Shown in pieces: positions 21,360-34,029 of a stretch of DNA of 64,000 nucleotides; positions within the stretch are counted from its first letter, which is position 1, and the number at the start of each line of letters is the position of its first letter. The position numbers and the translations under genes are program-made. Under the pieces are notes generated by a model. The model worked only from the letters and a program-made list of their open reading frames with translations, did not search any database and was not told the origin of the DNA. The stretch is from Mangifera indica (lineage: Eukaryota; Streptophyta; Magnoliopsida; Sapindales; Anacardiaceae). Location: positions 4,328,001 to 4,392,000 of the forward strand of contig NC_058155.1 in the NCBI RefSeq assembly GCF_011075055.1, given 5' to 3'.

Positions 21360-24345
21360 TCGTAGTCAAAATAGAAAAAATTGCATTTAAGATTCACTAT
21401 GAAGGCTAGTGGACTGAAGGTGATGATAATGTGATAAAATATGTTGGTGGGAATAAGAAAGGGATATGTATTGACACAAGTGTTAATTTTGAAGGATTTA
21501 TTACGAGAATAAGTTATTGTCTAAGACTCAATTGAAATCCATCAAATGTGCACATATTTACCCTAGGTGATGTAGGTCTAATAGAGATTGTAAACGATGA
21601 TGATGTGGAGTTTTTGATGGTTGTAGCAAGAAGTTCAAAGGATCTACAAAAATTTATATTACTGAGAGTCCAATTATTGGAAGAGACAATCAACAAATTA
21701 AAGATGTTCATGAGGAAGAAAGAGAAAATTATCCGATAGATGAGTGAACATATCTGTCAAGTTTTCAAGAGTTTGGTGGGAATTATGGTGTTGATGATAA
21801 TAATGACGACGACATAGATGAGGATTATGAAGTAAAAGGTAATAAAGATGATGATGATGAAAAATACTTAGGGTTTGATGAGGACATGTATAGTGTTCCG
21901 AGCCAAGACATTGGTAGAACTCAAAGTCATGCTTGTAATAAGGGGGTTGAATGTAGCATAAGACGTCATGACTTTATGAATATTGGAACATATCCAAGTC
22001 ACATCCATAATCCAAATCCATTTCAATGAGTTCCTAAGCCTGTTGTTAATGTTGAGAATGCAAGTATTAGTAATCGAGCAACACTAAGGGGCAGCTATTT
22101 GCACGTGATGAGTTTTTATAATTCGAAGGTAGAATTGAAAGCATTATTTTGAACATATGCCTTAAAGACAAGAATTCAATGGAAGGTTAGTCACTCTGAT
22201 AATATACAGTATGAGCTTATATGCGTACACCCTCAATATAAATAACAGGCATGAGTAACAAAAGAGCAAGATGGAAACTATTGGGTTTTACAATGTATGG
22301 ACAAGACACACACTTGTTCGTAGGATCAAATATTGCTACACTATAGACAAGCTAGTGCATAATCATTGGGGAACAAACTTAAGTCAATGTTTGTGGTTGT
22401 TTGCATTTATCGACTGAAGGAAATTATTTTAGACATAACAATTAGGTATAGAATTGACATATCCTACATGTAAGCATGACGTGCCAAAACATATGTAATA
22501 AATGCATTACTAGGATCTTCAAAAGAGTCTTTCGACTTATTGCACGAGTATTGTCATAATTTGGAGCTTAAGAACCCAAGAACCATGACACGTATTGATA
22601 TCGACCTGAAAAATAGGTTCAAGTTTTTCTTCATGTGTATAGGCTGTTCAATAGAAGGATTCTAACAATTCTATCATCTAGTGATATGCATTAATGCTTT
22701 ACACTTAAAGGAAAAATATCTTGGGTCTTTTTTCATTGCTATTACGAAGGATGGTAATAATCAAATTTATCCACTTGCATACCTTTGCATTGGACACAAG
22801 AAGAGAATAGATACATGAATGCCCTTTTTGACATACCTTTGCATGTGTATTGGTAATTTACCAGATTTGGTCATTATTTCTGATCGCAATCATTCAATTA
22901 TTATGTCAGTCGAGGACGTAATGCCTCATGCTAGTCATGAGTTTTGTACTTACCATATAAAGGGTAACATGTATTCGCAGTTCAAGAAAACCAAACATAT
23001 TGAAGGATTATTTTGGAAAGCTTATAAGACATATCGCTTAAGGGACTTTCAAGTTGCTATGAGTAAAATTGCTCGAGTAAATCCTACTACAGTAGCCTAT
23101 TTGACTGATATTAGGAATGAAAGATGGGTGCGTGCCCACTTTAGAGGATGACGGTACAACATTATGACGACTAATATTGTTGAGTCTTTTAATGCTTTGA
23201 CACAGATCGCTCACGTTTTGCCTATCACCATATTAGTTGAGTTTCTTTAGAGCAAAATGCAATATTGGATTTTCAATAGGCGAAACATGACTGGTACGTA
23301 TGACTAAAATTTTAATGATGTTTCTTTTTTTTCATTGCATTTATTAGATTTTTTTACACGTGAGAGATCTCACCCGTTAACATCATAGGTTGAGGACAAG
23401 CTTGCTCGATATGTGTTCAAATTTGCTAATACGGTTGTTAAACTAATTAACCTCCAATAATACAAAGTTTATGATTCACGACAACAGGTGTTCATTGTGA
23501 ATCTTCTATATTGAACGTGTGATTACGAGAAATTTTAACTTTCCTAAATTTCATATGCACACATTATAGCTATTGCAAGGTATAATAACCTATTAGACTG
23601 TGTAGGCTGGGTTAGTATATCGGCAACCCCCTAATGCTAAGGGGTTGGCACCCTGCCCTGCCCCCCTCATGCTTTTCATGGGTTTTGTAATTACCATATA
23701 AAGGGTAACATGTATTCGCAGTTCAAAAAAATCAAACATATTGGAGGATTATTTTGGAAAGCTTCTAAGGTATATCGCCTAAGGGACTTTCAAGCTGATA
23801 TGAGTAAAATTGCTCAAGTAAATCCCACTACAGTAGCTTATTTGACTGATATTGGGTATGAAAGATGGGCGCATGCCCTTTTTAGAGGATGGTGGTACAA
23901 CATTATGACGACTAATATTGTTGAGTCATTTAATGCTTTGACACAAACCGCTTGCGTTTTGCCTATTACCATATTAGTTGAGTTTCTTCAGAACATAACG
24001 CAACATTGGTTTTTCAATAGACAAAACATGACTGGTACGTATGAATAAAATTTTAATAACGTTTCTTTTTTTCATTGCATTTATTAGATTTTTTTGCAAG
24101 TGAGAGATCTCACCTGTTAATACCATGGGCTGAGGACAAACTTGCTCGATATGTATTCAAATTTATCAATATGGTTGTTAAACCAATCAACCTCTAACAA
24201 TATAAAGTTTATGATTCACGACAACAGGTGTTTATCGTGAATCTTCTATATCGAACATGTGATTGTGGGAAATTTTAACTTTCCCATATTTCATATGCGC
24301 ACACTGTAGCTATTGTAAGATATAATAACCTGCCAGACTATGTCA
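21360..24345 (+). pseudogene. Second MULE transposase relic with internal duplication
   Basis: PB1-like N-terminus at about 21430-21650 (GICIDTSVNFEGFITRI, then IEIVNDDDVEFLMVVARS). An acidic Asp/Glu-rich linker follows at about 21780-21900. A MuDR DNA-binding-like segment is at about 22130-22320 (ELKALF, then MDKTHTC). The transposase core at 22690-23140 has FFIAITKDGNNQIYPLAY, VIISDRNHSI and CTYHIKGNMYSQFKK. NIMTTNIVESFNALT precedes a SWIM-like zinc finger (CDCGKF, then AHTVAI) in the second copy. Compared with the relic at 3400-5002 this one keeps its C-terminal half, though partly duplicated and with many stops. Inverted repeats could not be placed. Confidence 0.75.
22924..24345 (+). repeat. 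~741-bp tandem duplication inside the MULE transposase
   Basis: Positions 22924-23615 and 23665-24345 are highly similar, both from CTCATGCT to the SWIM-like segment. The duplicated part covers the end of the catalytic core and the zinc finger. A ~50-base spacer, 23616-23664, occurs only between them. Confidence 0.9.
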
Positions 24346-24725
24346 GTTGGGCCACATTATTGTTTCTTGACATTTCTTATGAAAATTTTTCATTTTAAAA
24401 TTGTAACAATTGACTAATTAACAATATTGTTAAAATTGCAATATTTAACAATATTTTGATTTACTCATATGAATTCATATAGAATTAAATTTAATTGATT
24501 TACATTAAATTTAAATTGAATTAAATTTGGTACAATGATACAATACAATTATGCTTTTGTTTTATAAGAAAACCTCACCTGTGGTCCTGTCATTACTTCA
24601 CCTTTGCAAATCCAACAAGTTTCATCGACTGATTGCTCACTAAAATTTCTTTATGCAAATTTGTGCTAAATATGATCGAACAGATCTCTCTTTTTTGCTA
24701 AGTTATAAAACAAATGTGCTAAATA

Positions 24726-24830
<105 letters not shown>

Positions 24831-25001
24831 GATTGATCTTCAAGGGAATACTATTGCAAAAATAATTGCATTATCTTTTCTCTGCAAGCTTCAAATTATT
24901 CCCTACAAACATTTGAAATTAAAATTATTCCTTGCAAGCTTGTTGTACATTCATGCGGATGAAGGAAACAAGCAATATTTTGCTATTTTGTTTTGCTTCT
25001 T

Positions 25002-25004
<3 letters not shown>

Positions 25005-25069
<65 letters not shown>

Positions 25070-25078
25070 ATATATATG
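25005..25078. repeat. (AT)n microsatellite
   Basis: AT dinucleotide run of about 62 bases plus a short second run to 25078. It creates poly-Tyr-Ile open frames on both strands that are not genes. Positions 25079-25927 hold AT-rich DNA with no feature I can name. Confidence 0.95.
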
Positions 25079-25927
25079 ATTTGTATATTCAACATCAAGT
25101 CCTTTAGTGCATGCTTTTCATGAGTGGCTTCTTGAATTATCTTTTCATACATTGTTTTAATATGAGATTGACGCTAACCAAAATTTAGAGAGATAAGATT
25201 AAGTGACTTTATAATTTTTCTAGATTTAATCTAAAAAATTTAAACTCAAAAATTTTAAATTCATTTAATCTTATCTAACACATAAGTATAAATCTTGTTT
25301 CAAATATTGATATTAAATATCTACATATGCTCTCTCTTTGCAATGCATTTAAATAAAGTAATACTATAAAATTTGTTTTGATTTCTTAATGTTGAAAATA
25401 AAGACAATTTAAATATTCTAATATATAAAATAGTAAAAATATTTAGAGTGTAAAAAGTATTATATAAATGAATACGTGAGCCCAAATGAAGATAAAAATT
25501 TCAATTTTTCCCTATTTATGGGTATTATTCATAGGATAGATAAGCAAATGGATACTATTTATATTATTGCCCATGGCATTATTTACGTTATTTTTCTCAA
25601 GATTAAGGATGAAAGTAAAACATATATGAAATTGAGACTTTGATTATATATGTATAATACATTAAAAAAAGGAATTAAAAATGGGTAACATAATTAAACA
25701 AAAGTTAAATGAATTAATTTTCCATAAAAAAACGTGTTTTTATTCTTATGTTTTAAATAATTAACCCCTATATTTTAATATAATAGACAACCCTCCAAGG
25801 TCTAATGATTTTAAGTTAACAAATACTGTCATACAAATTTAACATAATAGGTAAATATTTATCATATACACTAAATACATCTTTAACCTTTAAAATCGAT
25901 TGACAGTGTCATTAAAGTTTTAACTTC

Positions 25928-26395
25928 TAAAAGTCAATTATATTATTAAAAGGGTATTTTTGCTATTTTAGAAATCTTAAGGGGATGTTTTACAATTGAA
26001 TTTTAGGGTGTCAATAGCAGTTCAAATTGTTGATTTATCACTAAAGATGACTTAAAACCAACAGTTTATTATCTAAAAGCCACTAAAAGTCAATTACATT
26101 ATTATAAGGGTGTTTTTGCTACTTTAAAAATCTTAAGGGGATGTTTTACAATTGGATTTTAGGGTGTCAATAGCAGTTCATATTGTTGATTTATCACTAA
26201 AGATGACTTAAAACCAACAGTTTATTATCTAAAAGCCACTAAAAGTCAATTACATTATTATAAGGGTGTTTTTGCTATTTTAAAAATCTTAAGAGGATGT
26301 TTTACAATTGGATTTTAGGGTGTCAATAGCAGTTCATATTGTTGATTTATCACTAAAGATGACTTAGAACCAATAGTTTATTATCTAATGGATTT
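25928..26395. repeat. 156-bp tandem repeat, three copies
   Basis: Units start at 25928, 26084 and 26240, each at TAAAAGTCAATTA, giving two exact spacings of 156 bp. Copies two and three are nearly identical; copy one is slightly diverged. The unit contains AGGGTGTCAATAGCAGTTCA and TTGATTTATCACTAAAG. No coding potential is visible. The repeat ends near 26395, and 26396-26959 is plain AT-rich DNA. Confidence 0.95.
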
Positions 26396-26959
26396 TTCTG
26401 TTCATATACTCCATTTGAGAGTTATTAGTATTTATCAAATTTGTTCCTATCAAGCTTCTTCCATACCATACGACTTTCTAGATATAGATGATAATATCTA
26501 TATAGATGGATTCGTAAGTTTATAGAGGAAGAAATAAGAAATTCATTTTTAGTTTTGAATCTCTCGTTGTCAAAACGACATACAGTACTAACAAATTTGG
26601 CTCTTCACTCTCTGATAATCAAATCATGTATTGTATTATATATTAAAAACCTAATTTTTTTATCATGTATCATGTATTGGATTATATTATATGCATTTAA
26701 AAAAATAAAATAATAAAATAACAAAAAATGATAATTAACAAGTCTTTATTTTGAAACAAACAAATTTAAAATTTTAAAATTTATTATTATTATTTTTTAA
26801 AAATATATCAGTATATATAAATAATATTTAGAATATTATAAGATATATATACCATATTTTTTTATATCATATATATATTATATTATAAAATACTGATAAT
26901 TATATTTCTTCAATACTAAGCTAACTCTTGGCATTTTAAGTATTAAAACTTGAGGGATA

Positions 26960-28640
26960 ATGTTAAGCTACTTGGAGGATAATGGGACCCAGTGCACATG
27001 TTAGAAGAACAATTTCATATATCTAAAAAACAATTAATGCATGGGAGGCCAGGCGCAATTAATAGTTTTAACAGTCTATGGGTGGTTGCAGCCTACATTT
27101 ATCACTTCTCTTTTTCTTTGTAACCACATTAAATGTACAGTTATCTCTTTGTTACATTTGATCCAAATAAATATTTTTCCTTCACTTGTATTTTATTCCT
27201 GAACGCTTCTTATATTCTTCTTTCTTTTATCTTTTGTTTCAAATTATTAAAATTTATAATGTGTTATTAACATAATTTATTCAAATACATCTTAATATTA
27301 CTGACTTTCAACTTTATCATTGTCCCATTTATGTAATATAAATATGAATATTTTAATTATTATATTGTCTTATTTATAAAATATAAATCATGAATATTTC
27401 AATTATTATTATTATTCGATTTAATTTTTCTATTATATTTATTCGGTTTGCAAAAAGTAAATTGTGGTTATTAGTATTATGTTAGTTATTTTTTATTGTC
27501 CATGTGGAACTAGAGATTTGAAATTATTCTATTATGTTAAATACCTTAAAAATCTTAGTTTGATTGAATATGTAAATGCTAGTTATTTTTTTGGCTCTCA
27601 TAAAGCCCGCTCCAGGCAGGATATGTTTTCATTTATAGTGTCACAACAATATCATGACACTCTATAAAACAAACCTTAGTTCCAATATCTTCGAATCATT
27701 CATAGATTATAGCTCTCTATGAAGCTATTAAAAAATGTATATGATTACGATCTATCATCTATCACATCTAGAATATATATAGCCTTCTTTCTATAATACA
27801 CACTCCCATATTATATAAAGAAAATGCAACATGTATTGCCCAAATTAGAGGAGAATAAATTAAACGAGACAGAAATAAACATATCTTACCAAAGTTCTTT
27901 TACACTCATGAACTCTAACAAAGTTAAAAGATTGATGTCAAACAAATATGATCCAATGATAATCTTGTAAACTTATTTACCAAGACACTACTAACATTAC
28001 ATTTAAAAAGTTAATGTATAACATCAATATGAGACAGTTTAATAAGCAATCAAATTAATTCAAATTAACCCCACTATAAAGAAGGGGAGCATTCATTAGA
28101 AGGAGCACTCATCAGGGGATCAAATTTTTTAAGTGTGTCACATATTCGATAAAATATATATTATACTCTTTTTTTCCCTAGATTTTTTTTCACATAGTTT
28201 TCCTAGTAAGATTTTTAATAAGATCATTTAAATATGTGCAATCTCATGTTACAAGACACTAAATAATCACATTCCTCTATTTTAATTTTTTGTCCTATTA
28301 GATTCTTTTTAATAATATTAATGTAATTATTAATAAATAGTAAAAATGTAAAAGAAGTGTTATATATCTAGTGGCTTTTATGGTAAGCGTTGGATACCTA
28401 ACAAAAGAAGAAAAGAAATGTGGCCAGATTAAATGCATTGGCGATGCAATTAATTTTTAGGCAATACATTGTTTGTTGCGACCTATATATCCCTCCTCTC
28501 TTGTTTTGCATTGTACAATTATCTCTTCTTTCCTTTTGATGCAAATTAACATTTCTCCTTCACTTGTCTTTCGTTCCTAAAGGCTTCTTATATTCTTCTT
28601 TCTTTTATCTTTTAATTCGAATTATTAAAATTTATAACGG
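26960..28640 (+). mobile_element. Heavily deleted Ty1/copia element
   Basis: Two similar stretches, about 27040-27260 and 28435-28640, share GCTTCTTATATTCTTCTTTC and TTTTATCTTTT. They behave like the 3' parts of two LTRs flanking an RNase H relic at 27460-28200. Gag, protease, integrase and RT would have been lost by deletion. LTR starts and a target duplication could not be placed, so the outer limits are estimates. Confidence 0.5.
27460..28200 (+). pseudogene. Copia RNase H and pol C-terminus relic
   Basis: A reading frame at 27464-27667 contains VNASYFFGSHKARSRQDMF, matching the copia RNase H pattern 'ADAGYLSDPHKARSQTGYVF'. Downstream pieces, with stops and frameshifts, resemble the EASRECVWLR, EDNAACIAQ, HISPKFFYTHEL and DNLADLFTK segments in the usual order. 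This domain removes the RNA strand during reverse transcription. The following GGGGAGCATTC region is the usual post-pol stretch of such elements. Confidence 0.65.
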
Positions 28641-28939
28641 GAACAACTAATTAATAATTTATTTAACAAGAAAATAAATAACCTAATAAAAAGAAAATAG
28701 GAAATATGCATCAAATAAAGGAAGTGGGGAATTGGACTGTAACAACTCCCATTCCCTTTAAATTTTTTTCTCAAGGAGGCTAAAATTGAGGATATTTTGG
28801 CACAGAAGCAGAAACTTGAGCAAAACCGTATATATTCACTTTGAGTGAATTTCTTCAGTGCTGGATATTTAGGGTGTGGTTATATTTCCAACTAGGGGAG
28901 AGGGCGATTTAACCATGTTGTGGTTTTAATAAATTGAGC

Positions 28940-29090
28940 AAAACTGTATATATTCACTTTAAATATACAAATAAATATATATTTATGTGTATTATATATA
29001 AATTAAATATTATTTTATTTTTAATTCAAAATTATTCAATTATATGATAATACATATAAATATGTATCCATTTGTATATTTAACATAAAT
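28940..29090. repeat. MITE-like repeat, copy 1 (diverged)
   Basis: It shares the core AAATATTATTTTATTTTTAATTCAAAAT and the following ...AAT.ATATGATAAT block with 30211-30359. The ends (AAACTGTATATATTCAC...) are eroded, so the limits are approximate. Confidence 0.4.
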
Positions 29091-30210
29091 ATATTGATAT
29101 AAATTTCAGCTAGCACAATTGGAGAAGATAGGATCTTTGGCTATTAAGCTCGTACATCAATTCGAATATTGTCCTAGAGCCCGCTTAGGAAACAACCAAC
29201 TTGTTGTTTATTTGTGGGAGTTCTTGCTCTGGCTAACAACCTGTCAAATTGCTTCTGATGGGCACGTACACTTGCAGTTGTTTAAACGTGCATAGGTCTG
29301 AAAAAAATAAGTTGAATTTCCAAATGGGTCCATTAAGCCTTTCATTAAATATGTATCATATCTCTAGGCAATTGTTTATGTCTCTAAACAGAGGCTTGCC
29401 TTTAAATTTGAAGGAAAAAAATAGTAGTATAATGGAATTTAAAAACCAGATCGAATTGGCTTAACTTATTTGCTATTTAAATCGTTGTTATCAGCTCGAC
29501 AGTTGGAAAAATATTTTATTGATATTCTGGTGTTGCATCACTAGCATGATTTAAATAGATAATACTCAAGCCTTACAAAATAGACATTGGTTGTGCTTAT
29601 ATCTATCTTTTCACTTGTCGACATTATTACAACTGAAACATAAAGGAATTATTTGTATTGAAAAAGTAATTTCGTTACTTTAATTTTATACAACATTTAG
29701 AATACTAGCATTCGTGTTATAGGAGAACCTGGTATTTGATAATTCAGTGTTACTCAAAAACATATGTGTTGATTGGTAAACAATAATGGAGTTGCGGAGG
29801 AGCTAAACCAACCAGAATAAAGGCTTGTTTGAACTTGGCTAGAATCTATTATTCAAACTTGAGTTTGAACTTATTTGAGCTTGTGCATAATATCTTTGAA
29901 GGATTTGACAAGGTGAATAATATTATTAAAAAGATTAACAATGTGGATGCAAAGTGAACAATATCATTGCGGAATGAACAATGTTGTTTGGGATGAAAAT
30001 GAGCCAGACTTGGGTTGATTTGGAGACCCAAATTGATTCCAGCTTATGCGAGTTGAATATGGAGTCAAATTTGAGTCATCTTGACTCGAATCCTCCCTTG
30101 TGTAGAGGGCTACTTTTGACAAAAATTTTGATTCTGGCACAAGGAGCCTTGTCCCTAGCTTGAAAGGATTGGACCATCTCCATTATCTATTTCATTATTC
30201 TTTCATGAGA
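29091..30210. other. AT-rich intergenic DNA, no firm gene
   Basis: Short open frames occur near 29110-29300 (plus strand, containing LAIKLVHQFEYCPRARLGN), 29249-29464 and 29849-30163. None shows a domain, a convincing start context or a repeated occurrence elsewhere in the window. I treat them as chance. Confidence 0.35.
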
Positions 30211-30359
30211 AATACTATGTATATACATTTTTGGTACATAGATGATGAGTCATAATGTAATCAAATATTATTTTATTTTTAATTCAAAATCATCTAATCA
30301 CATGATAATTTATCATCTGAGTATTTAATTGTATATAAAAAATGTGTACTACAATTTTA
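30211..30359. repeat. MITE-like repeat, copy 2
   Basis: It starts AATACTATGTATATACATTTTTGGTAC and ends with an imperfect reverse complement, GTATATAAAAAATGTGTACTAC..TTT. The length is about 150 bp and there is no coding potential. The inner part is AT-rich and includes TCTAATCACATGATAAT. Confidence 0.6.
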
Positions 30360-31039
30360 TTGTTCTTTCATGCACCTAACTCATATTATTTAATTATTGA
30401 ACTATTGACCCATTTGATGTTCGAGTAGCTTAAGTTGTTGGTCATCCTTTCTGGTTGGCTTTGATACCCTGATCAATATTTTGGACACGACCTCAAGGTC
30501 TCACTAACGACTTTGTCTAGCTATAGTGGTGAACAAATCAACAGTAACGAAGATAAAACTGCTTGTATGCGAAGTCTCTTATTTGCCACTAACAATTTCA
30601 ACAAACTACCACAATTCTAGGAAAATAAAAGGATAATCTTTGGCCAATTTGAGGATAATGGGCTGCACTTACTAAAAAATAAGATCAAGTTTTCCAAATG
30701 TTTAGCAAAGACTAATTAATAGCGTAGTCAACCAACAAAGTAAATAACCTAGTGGTTAAATAACTTAGTCAACCATTTGAACTTCGATAAAACAATAATT
30801 TTCCATAATTTAAGTTTGGAAAGTCTATTTGTACACCTAACATCCACTTCGATTAATAAAAAAATGTTATATAGAAAGACGTAACAGACATTTATCCATG
30901 ATTTTAACTATCTCTTAATTAATCAAGATTAATAAAAATGCACAAAAAATTATTTGTCTTATTTTACCCTGTTTAACCAGCATACTCTCACTCTCACTCA
31001 TTCCAACTCAATGCCAATGAACTCTGCGACGAAATTTTG

Positions 31040-31440
31040 ATTCAAATTGGAAACATTCAAAAGCTCACTCACATCGATCTAGACAACAATCAAATCACAT
31101 GTGCAATTCCTGCTGAGTTAGGCAACTTATCAAATTTTAGCTTTTCTATTTCTCCGGCACAGCAAGCTTGAGTGGGATACCTCCCCCTATTTCTAAATGT
31201 TAAACTTGGAAGCTATTGACTTTTCTCAAAATGGATTAACAAGCATCATTTCCCAGATGAATTTTCCAGCTAAAAAAAACTCAACAAACTCTTACTTCTC
31301 TATAAAAATCTCTCTCTTTGGTGTTATCCCACCATAGATAGCAAACTACCCATCTTTGATTCATTTTCGAGCCAAGAATAATAAGTTGATTGGATCATTC
31401 CTTGAAGACATAAAATTTAAAGAATTTGAACTTCTTAGAT
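31040..31440 (+). pseudogene. Leucine-rich repeat receptor-kinase relic
   Basis: Translation in shifting frames gives consecutive plant-type LRRs. These include IQKLTHIDLDNNQITCAIP then AELGNLSNFSF, a piece like 'LEAIDFSQNGL', a piece like 'KLNKLLLL', 'GVIPP', then a stretch like 'RANNNKLIGS' and 'LNFLDY'. The LxxLxLxxNxLxGxIP spacing is that of LRR receptor-like kinase ectodomains, whose products sit in the plasma membrane and sense peptides or microbes. Only about five repeats remain. No signal peptide, membrane span or kinase is nearby, and frameshifts and stops break it. Confidence 0.55.
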
Positions 31441-33192
31441 TATGTTGTGTTTATTATTGTATCCTTTAAATACAAAAAGAATTAACAATCAAATTATACA
31501 ATAAGACACTGGATATTTATAGTGGTTTGGCTTGATGTTCAAAATACCTATGTCTACAATGCAGTTATTAGTTGATATGTATTTTGTAGTAAGTATATAA
31601 TGAAAAATAAATGCTTTCAATGTTTGAATTTAAGTCTATGTCAATTCATCTCTTTCTCTATTTTGGGATATGTCCATTTTATCTCTCAAATGCTCTTTTA
31701 TATTTGAAGTATTATGAAGGATAAATAGCACTTAAACTAGGAGAATCAAGGGATTCCTAATCAAAACAAGATTCTAATAGCTTATTCATATTCAAATTTA
31801 ATTAAAAAAAGAGAATATTCGCAATATTAAAAGTATCTTGATTAGGAAGTTGAAGATAACTTTCTACAATTGTTACGGGTGTAAAATATGAAAATATTTG
31901 TAGAAGCTTCTGAACAAATTATGTGCTAAGCAAAAACGTATCTAATAAAAATTGTTTTAATGGGAAAACTGTATAATAAAACTATAATGAGAAACATGTT
32001 TTAACGGTTATTCGTAAAAATGAAACTACTAGTATCCTAGGTCCTCATTTGTCCTATGAGGTCAAGTTCCACACATATACTGTGGATCTTTAGTTTCCCA
32101 TATGTCCTATAGGATTAGTTCCAAAAAATGGCTACATCTTAAATTTGGGAAAACATGCACAAAAATCTAGTCTCATGAGAAACTATGTTAGGATATGTGT
32201 TCATGAAAACTATGTGCATGCGCTCAAGCAACTAAAAGATATAACTCAAGCTCGTATCTGGTGTTAACCCTTAAACTTATGTCATATCAATGCGTTAACT
32301 TAAGTTCATGTTTTGGGCATGCTTTGGCATTACTGCACACCCTATGCGTCCTTAAAACTTATAGGACATCACTGCAAATAGATGAACATACATTCAACTT
32401 TACTTTGTTGCACATTTGTAAGCTTTTAGTGAACGGGCGTGCACTTCTTCTTTGTGTGAGTGATTCCTTTGCTAATTGTCTTTCATAATTGTGATTTCAT
32501 GCATGACTTGTACATGTCCTTGTACACTTGTTCATTCCTACGTAATGAGCATCTTCTTCCCCTGCTTTCATAACCATAGCTTGTTATATTGGTATTATCA
32601 TCATTTCACATTCAAAAGCAATAGTACACTCTTTTGCACAATCATTCAATGTGTCTAGTCCTACACATCAAGAATGATCATATGTGTCCTTTGTACGATC
32701 GTCTATTGTTCTTTGACAGCTCTATCCTAATTGACAAATAAACGTGCAAGTACTGGGGAAAGTCCCTAGAAAAATGTATAAGACTTCAACAAGAAGACCT
32801 TATATCAAGAAAGGAACAACTCTGAGAAGATGATCTAGCAATTTCAAATAAGTCAATCCAATGAATAAGGGGGAGAGGGGGTGAGGGAGAGGAGGATAAA
32901 CAGTAGGAGTTAAAGAAGTAGAAGAATGAAGAATGAAATGATTAGTAGAAAGGGGAATTGGATTCAATTATTCTGAATTTTTTTCTAAAACTTTTGTATA
33001 TATGTAGGTTTTCAAAGGGAGTTTATTTTAAACAACTTGTATAAATTTAAACTATTGGTTTTTTAAAACTATTTGGTTGTTTTATTTAGAACATATGTTT
33101 GGTTGTTTTCATTATTTTATCTATCCGGTTGCTTTGTTTGTTTCTTGGACTATCTGTTTGGTTTGTATTAGGATGTTTATTTTAAGATATAA
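31441..33192. other. AT-rich DNA, possibly part of a copia LTR
   Basis: Near 31510-31565 is TTTATAGTGGTTTGGCTTGATG followed by a CCTATGTCTACA stretch. This is reminiscent of a motif common in plant copia LTRs, but no partner LTR was found. A purine-rich run (GGGGGAGAGGGGGTGAGGGAG) lies at 32870-32890. Open frames at 32261-32658 lack domains. Confidence 0.25.
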
Positions 33193-33356
33193 TAAAACTA
33201 TATGTACACTTTTTTGTATACAAATATAAACATACATGAATATGTCATAATATGATTAAGCAATTTTGAATTAATAATAAAGTATTACCTAATCACATGA
33301 TGATAAATCTATATGTGTATAAGTTTGTATACCAAATGTGTATACACATAGTATTG
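33193..33356. repeat. MITE-like repeat, copy 3 (best preserved)
   Basis: The left end AAAACTATATGTACACTTTTTTGTATACAAA pairs with the right end TTTGTATACCAAATGTGTATACACATAGTATT. This gives inverted repeats of about 30 bp around an AT-rich core with CCTAATCACATGATG. At 164 bp and with no ORF, it has MITE form. Positions 33357-34029 hold no recognisable gene; AAAATGGGGAGATTG near 33580 resembles a copia polypurine tract but stands alone. Confidence 0.65.
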
Positions 33357-34029
33357 CTCTTTAAGATATTTGGTCAAATACTCATTTTTATCTATAATGA
33401 ACATTTTGCTTAATTAGTTTGTTTGCTTGGATGTGTGCACATGTTGTCTTAAGATGAATATGTCTAACTAATTGTTTGTAGGTGAAGTTTTTGAAATATT
33501 GAGTAGGTTTTATAAGGTTGAATCATCAAAGGCTAAGATTTTTATTTGCTACCTATTATGATTTTGTTTATCGATTATTAAAATGGGGAGATTGCAAACT
33601 CTTAATCAATAAACTAAAATGTAAATAATAAACTTGTGATATCTTGTGTGCAAATTGCATGCACTTTCTGATCACAACACTAATATATATATGAGTGACA
33701 TTTGATAAAAATTAGTTATTGTACTACACTTGAAATACATTGTACTTCCTATTTGGCCGGTACAAGTAGGCGAGTGTATTTTATTCTATTTTGGCAAGTG
33801 ACATAAATCATTGGCATGAAGTTTAGTGTATAAACTACCCTTCTACTACATTTTTTTTTTTTTAATAACTTGAGTATTTTCACTATTGAAGTGCTAGTAT
33901 TTTAGGGTTCTTCTATTAAGTCTTTCTTACTCATTTTTCATAAATATTTTTGGCAAAAAATCCATGACTACATATTGAGAAGCTCTACCATACTCTAAAG
34001 GTTGAAGGGATTTCAGTCTTTCTTAAATT

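Noticed and set aside
29100..29300. Possible host gene exon (open frame with LAIKLVHQFEYCPRARLGN)
   Set aside because: No recognisable domain, no splice context and no second copy; kept only as an intergenic note.
33575..33600. Copia polypurine tract (AAAATGGGGAGATTG)
   Set aside because: No LTR or pol sequence next to it; a short motif alone is not enough.
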